A DNA stretch of 6,337 nt from Opitutia bacterium (lineage in GTDB: Bacteria > Verrucomicrobiota > Verrucomicrobiia > Opitutales > UBA953). Numbering within the stretch: the stretch's first letter is position 1; each line of letters starts with the position of its first letter. The DNA is taken from positions 1 through 6,337 of the forward strand of contig CANCLV010000060.1 in NCBI GenBank assembly GCA_947378905.1, in the 5' to 3' direction. Made by a program: the position numbers and the translations under genes. Below are positions 1 to 5,965 of this stretch, in pieces. The notes beneath the pieces were generated by a model. The model was given only the letters and a program-made list of their open reading frames with translations, was not told the origin of the DNA and searched no databases.

Positions 1-1100
1 CCGATGGTGTAAGCGATTAAATAATAAGCTAAAAGGTTGGTATCATAATCACCATTTTCACCCGCGACTAAAATGCCGGTTATGGCAGCGAGAATAAAGC
101 CCGCATGCGATACGCCAGAAAGTGCGATGACGCGTTTGATGTCGGTTGCAGCGAGTGCGGCGAGATTGCCCGCAACGAGAGTGAGGATGGTGGTGATGGC
201 TAAAACAGGTGCTAACTTGGCTGCTAGGGGCTGGAATGGTCCGGTGACTAATAAGAATAATGTGAAAGCACCCGCAGCTTTGGAGGCCGTACCGAGGATT
301 GCGGTCGTTGGAGTAGGGGCACCTTGATAAACATCAGGAATCCAAGTTTGGAAGGGGAAGGCTCCGAGCTTAAATGCAGCTCCACCTAGAATGAGAGCGA
401 CGCCAGTAAGGGTGAGTGCGGTGCCGTGTCCGGCTGCCAATGCTTTAGCGATTTGATCGAAGTTTAGGGAGTCGGGAGTGGTCGCACCCAGTGAACCATA
501 AACTAAAACAATTCCCATGAGGAGAAGTGCTGAGCTTAATCCACCGGCGACTAAATATTTAACACCCGCTTCGAGTGACGCATCACTTTTCCTGAGGTAG
601 CCGACTAAAATATAAAGTCCAACGGCAGCGGTCTCGAGGCTTACGAATAAACTCACGAAATGATTCGACTGAGTTAAGAGCATAAACGCTGCGGTAATTA
701 CCAAGACGACGTGATGGTAGTCAGCGACAACGGCGTGGCGTTCTTCGAGGAATCGTGTCGCAATGAAACTCGTAAGCAGTGCTGAAATTAAGAATGTAAG
801 ACGAAAACCGCAGGTGACATCACTGAGTTGAAGTAAGCCAGAGAAAGTGGTGGTGGCTACGCCTGAGCAAGGATTCCAGGGGGTGAAAGGAATCAGTGAC
901 ATTAAAATCACTAAGCCCAGTCCGATGCGTGCCGTGGTGGGAATGAGCCAGTTGAGTTTTTTATTTAAAAACATCGCCTGAATCAGGCAGAGCAGGGCGA
1001 GGCCTGCTACGGAAATTTCTGGCAGGATAGAAGCCCAGTCGGCATTGCGTGGGGCTAATAATTTAAAGGCGAGTTCGGTGGTAGCCATCGGAGAAATCAT
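1..1100 (-). CDS. nuoN: NADH-quinone oxidoreductase subunit N (3' partial)
   Basis: NuoN is one of three antiporter-like proton-channel subunits in the membrane arm of complex I. I translated this frame by hand: it is open from the ATG at 1100 to the window edge, giving 366 residues with no stop (E. coli NuoN has about 485). Visible family marks are the helix-5 glutamate E156 in LFVSLETAAVGLY, the helix-7 lysine K244 in AAFKLGAFPF, the PDVYQGAPTP signature at 256-265, and the helix-8 lysine K274 in GTASKAAG. The helix-12 lysine would lie beyond the window. The start lies 11 bases after the nuoM stop and has no Shine-Dalgarno sequence. A second in-frame ATG at 1088 is possible and also lacks one, so the exact start is uncertain. 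It is the last nuo gene seen here, in the usual M-N order. Identity is secure from the motifs and position. Confidence 0.96.
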   Translation of the reverse strand, partial: MISPMATTELAFKLLAPRNADWASILPEISVAGLALLCLIQAMFLNKKLNWLIPTTARIGLGLVILMSLIPFTPWNPCSGVATTTFSGLLQLSDVTCGFRLTFLISALLTSFIATRFLEERHAVVADYHHVVLVITAAFMLLTQSNHFVSLFVSLETAAVGLYILVGYLRKSDASLEAGVKYLVAGGLSSALLLMGIVLVYGSLGATTPDSLNFDQIAKALAAGHGTALTLTGVALILGGAAFKLGAFPFQTWIPDVYQGAPTPTTAILGTASKAAGAFTLFLLVTGPFQPLAAKLAPVLAITTILTLVAGNLAALAATDIKRVIALSGVSHAGFILAAITGILVAGENGDYDTNLLAYYLIAYTI

Positions 1101-1111
1101 GATACGAAAGT

Positions 1112-2665
1112 TTAGTTGCGGTTAGATTCTTGAATTGGAGCAGCCTTAAACGGTTTAGGCTGAGCGATGCGTGCAAGTGCTTGGGCTTCCGGGTTGGTGT
1201 GATTGGTAATCAGAGACGGAATAAAACCAATCACGAGTGAAGCACCGAGAAGAATGACGGTAGCAGTGCGCTCGGCGCCGTTGAGATCGACAATCGGAGC
1301 GTAGGCCTGACGAGCTTCGATGGCAGAAGAAACTTTTCCGAAGAATACTGAGGCAACCGCACGCAGTGCGTAGATTGCAGAAATCACAATGGTAGACACG
1401 ACGAAGACTTGAAGGATGAAAGGTTGATTTCTGAGCGAGAGGAAGACGCCGAGTTCACCCCAGAAATTTCCGAATCCAGGTAGACCAATCGAAGCCATCG
1501 TTGCAGCGATAAAGAAGGCTGAGAGGATGGGGGTATGTCGAGCGAGACCACCGAGTTCATCGAATCGATACGTACCTGTACGAGTACGAACTGCATTGGC
1601 TAAGAGGAATAAGGCTGCGCAGGAAAGTCCGTGAGCCACCATCAAGAAGATGGCTGCATCGAGACCTTCGGCGACGCCTTGCGTCGCGCAAACCCAGATG
1701 CCGATGAAAATAGGACCCATGTGAGCAACCGAGCTCCACGAGAGCATTTGTTTTAGGTCGCGTTGTGCGAAGCAAATGAGTCCGACAATAAACACATTAG
1801 CAACGGAGCACCAAAGGAACCAGTGACTGAGTGTGCCGGTGCCAATTTTCATGGTGGCAGCAACAATCATGATAATTCCATAGAGGCCGAATTTCTTAAG
1901 TGCTCCCGCGTGAATCATGGATACGGGAGTTGGCGCAGCGGAGTAACCTGGTGCTGCCCAAGAGTGGAAGGGGAAGAGTGATGCCAGCGTTCCGAATCCA
2001 AATAAAGTGATCGCTGTTGTCGCTGCTGGTAGAGGCAGTTGTGATTGATGGAACGCCAAGAATAATTGTTCGAAGGTGGCGTCTTCGATTCCCAGGCCCA
2101 CAATTTGCATTGCGATGACGATACCCGCTAATGAAAGCATCGCACCGACAGTGAGGTAAATTGCCATTTGCATTGCAGCGGAACGTCGACCTTCACCACC
2201 CCAGAATAAGGTCAGTACAAAAGTAGGAATGAGTGCGAATTCGTGGAAGAAATAAAAACCAATAATATTATTTGTACCAAAGACTCCGAGTGTTCCTCCG
2301 AGCATGAAGAGGATTAAGCCTAGGTAACTATTTCTCGATTCAACTTCTTGATTTAACGCTTTGATGCCGGCGGCGAGACCGACCAGAGCTGTCATCGCAA
2401 TCAATGGTAAGCTGATTCCGTTTAAGCCAAAACAAAAACCCCAGATGTTGGTTTGACGGTATTGAGTCACTGAGCCGAAGGATTCAGCGCAGGGCAGGAA
2501 GAACCAGATAGTAATGAGGGCCGGCAGGGTGAATGCCGTGAGTGCGAATCCAGTAGTAAATGAACGAGGTAGATTTCGTCCGATCAAAAGAATTAATCCA
2601 GCGAGAATGGGCGTAAATATCGCCGCGAGTAGAAGTGAGGAATTCACAGTATTAAAATTTTCCAT
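1112..2665 (-). CDS. nuoM: NADH-quinone oxidoreductase subunit M, variant lacking the helix-7 lysine
   Basis: NuoM is the middle antiporter-like subunit of the complex I membrane arm, translocating protons in response to quinone reduction. The protein has 517 residues, close to E. coli NuoM (about 509), and is hydrophobic throughout. Family marks are E142 in the helix-5 stretch FYFFHEFALIP, the SSVAHMG motif with H315, H345 in VAHGLSCAALF, and E404 in GLPGFGNFWGE (helix 12). The helix-7 segment FGTLASLFPFHSW is unusual: aligned through the conserved Pro and His, the lysine expected at residue 227 (E. coli K234) is leucine. The following WLPDAH-type motif reads WAAPGY. Helix 8 has AGALKKFGLYG, so K258 matches E. 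coli K265 and K257 is an extra lysine. The start is 3 bases after the nuoL stop with no Shine-Dalgarno sequence. A polar Pro/Ala-containing tail follows residue 485. Assignment to NuoM rather than NuoL or NuoN rests on gene order, E404 and the SSVAHMG motif. Confidence 0.95.
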   Translation of the reverse strand: MENFNTVNSSLLLAAIFTPILAGLILLIGRNLPRSFTTGFALTAFTLPALITIWFFLPCAESFGSVTQYRQTNIWGFCFGLNGISLPLIAMTALVGLAAGIKALNQEVESRNSYLGLILFMLGGTLGVFGTNNIIGFYFFHEFALIPTFVLTLFWGGEGRRSAAMQMAIYLTVGAMLSLAGIVIAMQIVGLGIEDATFEQLFLAFHQSQLPLPAATTAITLFGFGTLASLFPFHSWAAPGYSAAPTPVSMIHAGALKKFGLYGIIMIVAATMKIGTGTLSHWFLWCSVANVFIVGLICFAQRDLKQMLSWSSVAHMGPIFIGIWVCATQGVAEGLDAAIFLMVAHGLSCAALFLLANAVRTRTGTYRFDELGGLARHTPILSAFFIAATMASIGLPGFGNFWGELGVFLSLRNQPFILQVFVVSTIVISAIYALRAVASVFFGKVSSAIEARQAYAPIVDLNGAERTATVILLGASLVIGFIPSLITNHTNPEAQALARIAQPKPFKAAPIQESNRN

Positions 2666-2668
2666 AAA

Positions 2669-4498
2669 TTATCGAAGGAGGAACCAGATGAATAAAAGCG
2701 AGCCGAGGGTAATCCAGATGGCGTAAGCACGAGTCTGTCCGCGGTGAAAAATAGCGGTAGAGACGTGACCCAAGGCTGCGAAGGTGCCACCGACAATCCA
2801 GCGTACAGCGAGACCATTGATGACAAGTAAATCGAGGAAGACGATTAATTCGGCGATGCGACGCTGAACTTTGTCGATGTACCAATTATAAAATGTATCC
2901 ATCCAGCGGTATTCTAGAATGTGATAGGTGCGTGGTGAAATTTTCTGCAGGCTGTCTTGTCCGGCAAAGAGTCCGTAGAATTTGAAGCTTAAGAATCCAA
3001 GAATTAGTGAAACGATTCCTACGATGGTTGCAGGAGCCGTAAGGTGGAATGACATTTCCTTGAGTGATTCTTCGACGACTTGAAGTGAGGAATGAGGAAT
3101 TAAAATAGAGGCAGCAAAACCAGCCCCAATTGCATAAACTACTCCGAGTACGCTGATTGGCAGAGTCATCGTCCAAGGTGATTCATGGGCATGAGTTGCC
3201 GCTTTGGAATTAGGTGCACCCATGAACACGAGGCGGATCATGCGGCCGCTATACAGGCAGGTCGCAACGGCAGCGAGCGCGAGGAAACTGAAGACAGTGA
3301 AGTGTTCGCCGTGCCATGCTGCTTCGATGATTGCATCTTTCGAATACCAACCTGCGAAAAATGGAACTGCACAATTAGAAAGAGTTGCTGCAATAAAAGT
3401 CGCTGCGGTGATCGGCATTTTCTTTAGCAGACCGCCCATTTTGAGCATATCTTGCTCATGGTGACATCCGTGAATCACTGAACCAGCACCCAAGAACAAG
3501 GTCGCTTTGAAAAATGCGTGCATCGCCATGTGTAAGACGGCGAGTTCAGGATGTCCGAGTCCGATTGCGCAGCCCATGATACCCAAGTGAGCGAGGGTAG
3601 AGTAAGCTAAAGATTTTTTGATATCCGTTTGTGCGAGTGCGCAGAGACCGGCGAGTGCGGCCATGCCTGCACCGGAGATTGCAATCCAATGAAGAACTTC
3701 AGGAGCGAGGAGGAAACTGATTCGCGCCATGAAATAAACACCAGCGGCGACCATCGTTGCGGCGTGAATGAGTGCGGAGACGGGAGTTGGACCAGCCATC
3801 GCATCGGTTAACCAAACGTGCAATGGGAACTGGGCAGATTTTCCGAGAAAGCCGCACATCAGTAAAAGTCCAAGTGCGATAGGGACAGCTGAACCAGCAT
3901 GTAATTTTAATTCAGCGAAATCGAGCGTTCCGTAAAGTTTTAAGCAGAGTGCAATACCGAGGATAAATCCTAGATCGCCCACGCGATTTGTGATGAATGC
4001 TTTTTTGGAAGCTTCGGCGGCAAACTCCGTATCAAAATAATGAGCGATGAGCATGTAGGAGCTAAAACCAACCAACTCCCAGAAAATGAAAGTCATTAAT
4101 AAATTATCGGCGATGACGATGCCGAGAATGGAAAACATGAAGATGGAAAGCCCGGCAAAGAAACGTCCGCGGGCATCATCTTCTTTCATGTAGCCCACGG
4201 AAAACAGATGAATCCAAGCGGCGACGAACGAAACGACGAATAACATTAAGCGAGCATGCGCATCGATTAAATAACCAAAGCCCAGTGAGATTCCGCCAAT
4301 CTTACCGAGTTCGTAATGCCATTTAATATCTTCGGAAGTTTGTGTGAGAATCGTGAGGGCAAAGCCGGCAATGATAAAAGCCGTCAGGGTTGAGAACCAC
4401 GCGGCGAATGCACCGTGACGGCGGAGGAACAATGCCGAAAAGGCGGCTGCGCCCAGAGGGAGGAATAAAATCCAGTGTAAAAGAGAAACAGAGTTCAT
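2669..4498 (-). CDS. nuoL: NADH-quinone oxidoreductase subunit L
   Basis: NuoL is the distal antiporter-like subunit of complex I, with a long lateral helix that runs along the membrane arm. At 609 residues it is the usual length (E. coli 613). The key polar residues are all present: E141 in FIFWELVGFSSY (helix 5), D175 in NRVGDLGF, K220 in FLGKSAQFPLHVW (helix 7), the GPTPVSALIHAATM signature with H245, K331 in MHAFFKATLFLGAG, and K387-D388 in GWYSKDAI (helix 12). A short histidine-containing loop, ATHAHESPW (434-442), precedes a segment typical of the family. Residues about 528-570 (from YRWMDTFYNWY) fit the lateral helix, followed by a last membrane helix at 592-608. The start lies 6 bases after the nuoK stop without a Shine-Dalgarno sequence. 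Nothing suggests loss of function. Confidence 0.98.
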   Translation of the reverse strand: MNSVSLLHWILFLPLGAAAFSALFLRRHGAFAAWFSTLTAFIIAGFALTILTQTSEDIKWHYELGKIGGISLGFGYLIDAHARLMLFVVSFVAAWIHLFSVGYMKEDDARGRFFAGLSIFMFSILGIVIADNLLMTFIFWELVGFSSYMLIAHYFDTEFAAEASKKAFITNRVGDLGFILGIALCLKLYGTLDFAELKLHAGSAVPIALGLLLMCGFLGKSAQFPLHVWLTDAMAGPTPVSALIHAATMVAAGVYFMARISFLLAPEVLHWIAISGAGMAALAGLCALAQTDIKKSLAYSTLAHLGIMGCAIGLGHPELAVLHMAMHAFFKATLFLGAGSVIHGCHHEQDMLKMGGLLKKMPITAATFIAATLSNCAVPFFAGWYSKDAIIEAAWHGEHFTVFSFLALAAVATCLYSGRMIRLVFMGAPNSKAATHAHESPWTMTLPISVLGVVYAIGAGFAASILIPHSSLQVVEESLKEMSFHLTAPATIVGIVSLILGFLSFKFYGLFAGQDSLQKISPRTYHILEYRWMDTFYNWYIDKVQRRIAELIVFLDLLVINGLAVRWIVGGTFAALGHVSTAIFHRGQTRAYAIWITLGSLLFIWFLLR

Positions 4499-4504
4499 TG
4501 CAAA

Positions 4505-4813
4505 TTAGTCGCAGAGAGTGGTGAGTTTATCCGAGCTAACTGTCTGGCGTTGGCGGAAGAGGGCGACGATGAGAGCAAGTCCTACAGCAACTTCAGCAGC
4601 AGCAACGGTGATGATAAAGAAAACAAAAATCGCACCGTCCATCGTGTTATTAAAACGAGAGAAGGCGACGAGGGCTAAGGTTGATGCGGTGAGCATCAAC
4701 TCGAGGCACATATAAACTACGAGTAGATTGCGACGAATTAAGACACCGGAGAGCCCGATTACAAAGAGCATTCCAGCGAGTAAAAGATGATGTGAAAGTG
4801 TCGTGTGTTCCAT
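4505..4813 (-). CDS. nuoK: NADH-quinone oxidoreductase subunit K
   Basis: NuoK is the small three-helix subunit (homologue of mitochondrial ND4L) that links the quinone-side channel to the antiporter-like subunits. The protein has 102 residues, the family size. Its two functionally essential membrane glutamates are visible: E38 in MCLELMLTAS (helix 2, E. coli E36) and E74 in TVAAAEVAVGLAL (helix 3, E. coli E72). The conserved loop GVLIRRNLL (23-31) is also present. The asparagine that usually follows the first glutamate motif (MxN) is threonine here, T42. The start is 8 bases after the nuoJ stop, preceded by TAATAAACATC with no Shine-Dalgarno sequence. It is co-directional and surely co-transcribed with nuoJ and nuoL. 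Confidence 0.97.
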   Translation of the reverse strand: MEHTTLSHHLLLAGMLFVIGLSGVLIRRNLLVVYMCLELMLTASTLALVAFSRFNNTMDGAIFVFFIITVAAAEVAVGLALIVALFRQRQTVSSDKLTTLCD

Positions 4814-4821
4814 GATGTTTA

Positions 4822-5355
4822 TTAACTCTGGATTTTGGAATCTTTGCTGATTGATACAACGCCGACGAGTGCGACGAGTAAAAGGAATCCAGAAATTTCA
4901 AGAGGCAGTAAATATTTAGTGTAAAGAAGTCGGCCAAAAGATTTTGCAGCCGTGGTGAAGACTAATGGATCGCTTGAAACTTCAGGCGGAGCGAAATGAA
5001 CTTGGTTGGAGGGAACGGCGCCTGACCAAACGAAGAGCCAGATGACGCCTGCGGCTAAGAAAAAGAAAACTGCCAGACCGGTCACTGCATGACGCCAAGG
5101 GTAGGTGGTGGGATTTTCTTCCGTGTCGGAAAGTAACATGATGATGAAAAGGAAGAGCACCATGACTGCACCGGCGTAGACGAGCACTTGAAGTACCCCG
5201 AGGAAGTAAGCGTCGAGCAGGAAGAAGTCAGCCGCGACACCGACGAGGGCTAAAATCATCCCCATTGCGGAGGTCACTGCATTGCGACTTAGAACCAGAA
5301 GAGCTGCAGCGCCGATTGTCAGCGCGGCAAAAAATATAAATAGTCCATCGGGCAT
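4822..5355 (-). CDS. nuoJ: NADH-quinone oxidoreductase subunit J
   Basis: NuoJ (homologue of mitochondrial ND6) is a five-helix membrane subunit next to NuoK and NuoA, involved in coupling quinone reduction to proton transfer. It has 177 residues against 184 in E. coli. The diagnostic helix 3 is intact: LGVLQVLVYAGAVMVLFLF at 52-70, with the conserved Y60. The C-terminal helix shows GRLLYTKYLLPLEISGF (141-157) followed by VALVGVVSISK, as in the family. The ATG at 5355 is the only sensible start: an in-frame stop lies at 5380-5382 and no alternative start codon falls between. No Shine-Dalgarno sequence precedes it; the upstream bases are pyrimidine-rich. It is the first nuo gene of the block, downstream of folA rather than nuoI, so a promoter in the 117-base gap or read-through from folA must supply its transcription. 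Confidence 0.97.
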   Translation of the reverse strand: MPDGLFIFFAALTIGAAALLVLSRNAVTSAMGMILALVGVAADFFLLDAYFLGVLQVLVYAGAVMVLFLFIIMLLSDTEENPTTYPWRHAVTGLAVFFFLAAGVIWLFVWSGAVPSNQVHFAPPEVSSDPLVFTTAAKSFGRLLYTKYLLPLEISGFLLLVALVGVVSISKDSKIQS

Positions 5356-5472
5356 GGTTTGAACGTAGGAGAGGGGGGCTTATTGGAAAGGAGAAAAACG
5401 CATTTTAACCCTAAATTTTCAAAGATTTTTAGGTTGTCAGGCTGTCCGATTTTAAGTCGAGCTAACGACTGC
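5356..5472 (-). promoter_or_regulatory. folA-nuoJ intergenic leader, A/T-rich with two weak hairpins
   Basis: This is the only sizeable gap in the window and the only place inside it where a promoter for nuoJKLMN could lie. In the gene direction it holds an imperfect hairpin around the folA stop (5451-5477), a second A/T-rich inverted repeat (5407-5435), and then a pyrimidine-rich stretch with a run of six C (5373-5378) just before nuoJ. I could not find a convincing pair of -35 and -10 boxes, nor a hairpin followed by a T run that would make a standard terminator. The regulatory role is inferred from position only. Confidence 0.3.
5407..5435 (-). repeat. A/T-rich inverted repeat upstream of nuoJ
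   Basis: On the plus strand, AACCCTAAA at 5407-5415 faces TTTAGGTT at 5428-5435 across a 12-base loop. The arms match over eight base pairs if one extra C (G in the transcript) is bulged. It could be a weak stem in the nuoJ leader. There is no T tract next to it, so I do not call it a terminator. Confidence 0.25.
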
Positions 5473-5477
5473 TTAAA
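5451..5477 (-). repeat. Imperfect hairpin across the folA stop codon
   Basis: Read in the gene direction, an outer arm TTTAA pairs with TTAAA and an inner arm GTCG pairs with CGAC around a six-base loop, with a three-base bulge on the folA side. The folA TAA lies inside the outer arm. It is A/T-rich and not followed by a T tract, so it is at best a weak attenuator or mRNA 3' end structure, and may be chance. Confidence 0.25.
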
Positions 5478-5961
5478 TCTCAGCGATTTTGAGAGGAAAA
5501 TGTTTCCTCATCACGCACTGGGGATGAGATTCGATCACTTCACCTTCATCAAAAAGTTTTGTCCAATCAGGGAAAAACGCATCAGCCTCTGGTTCCAAAT
5601 TTACATGAGTGATGATTAATTCACTGCACCACGGGAGTGCCTCTGCGTAGAGGGCGGCGCCGCCAGCAAGAAAAAGTGTTTTGTCGGGAGCAAGTTGCGC
5701 GGCTTCGGCCCAAGACTTTGCGGTTAATATACCTGGGGCGGTGAAACCTTGTCGACTGAGAACAATCGTGGTGCGACCAGGAAGCGGGCGACCGATGGAT
5801 TCGTAAGTTTTACGTCCCATGAGCATCGCTTGGCCCATGGTAGTTTTTTTGAAGAACGCGAAGTCTTCAGGAATTCGCCATGGGAGTTGATTGTTTAAAC
5901 CGATACCACGGTTTTTGCCAACGGCGGCGATTGCGATGAGTGGACGGCCAAAAAAATTCAC
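5473..5961 (-). CDS. folA: Dihydrofolate reductase
   Basis: FolA reduces dihydrofolate to tetrahydrofolate with NADPH in the cytoplasm, recycling the product of the neighbouring ThyA. The 162 residues match the usual bacterial size (E. coli 159). Motifs in order: IAIAAVGKNRGIG (9-21) with the mobile loop, LPWRIPEDF with W28 and the catalytic acid D33, MGRKTYESIGRPLPGR (48-63) with R50, T52 and the folate-binding R63, the NADPH-binding AGGAALY (99-105), THV with T118, and EADAFFPDW with D127. The residue after the catalytic acid is F34 where E. coli has L28. The start is GTG at 5961; I see no ATG that would fit the conserved first strand. It lies 4 bases after the thyA stop and has no Shine-Dalgarno sequence, so translation is probably coupled to thyA. 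Confidence 0.97.
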   Translation of the reverse strand: MNFFGRPLIAIAAVGKNRGIGLNNQLPWRIPEDFAFFKKTTMGQAMLMGRKTYESIGRPLPGRTTIVLSRQGFTAPGILTAKSWAEAAQLAPDKTLFLAGGAALYAEALPWCSELIITHVNLEPEADAFFPDWTKLFDEGEVIESHPQCVMRKHFPLKIAEI

Positions 5962-5965
5962 AAAA

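Noticed and set aside
73..327. Plus-strand open frame of 84 residues
   Set aside because: It lies entirely opposite nuoN, whose frame shows clear family motifs. The plus-strand protein is low-complexity, Ala/Val/Arg-rich, and resembles nothing I know.
1..1100. Possibility that nuoN is a broken gene because no stop is seen
   Set aside because: The frame is open to the window edge with all expected motifs in order. The gene is simply cut by the window.
2652..2885. Additional minus-strand frames inside nuoL and nuoM (also around 1384-1775 and 2886-3176)
   Set aside because: They are out-of-frame shadows of the nuo genes with Ser/Arg/His-rich translations and no domain features.
120..4890. Frequently repeated word GAGTGCG on the plus strand
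   Set aside because: On the coding strand it is CGCACTC, largely explained by Ala-Leu and similar codon pairs (GCA CTC) in Ala/Leu-rich membrane proteins. It has no regular spacing.
5412..5440. Possible promoter for nuoJ with CTGACA (5435-5440, minus strand) as the -35 box
   Set aside because: The bases at a 16-18 base spacing (AATTTA and neighbours) match the TATAAT consensus at only about two of six positions.
5359..5619. Plus-strand open frame of 86 residues spanning the intergenic gap and the end of folA
   Set aside because: Half of it is the reverse of the folA C-terminal coding region and it shows no recognisable domain. Its start is preceded by the nuoJ start on the other strand. There is no positive evidence for it.
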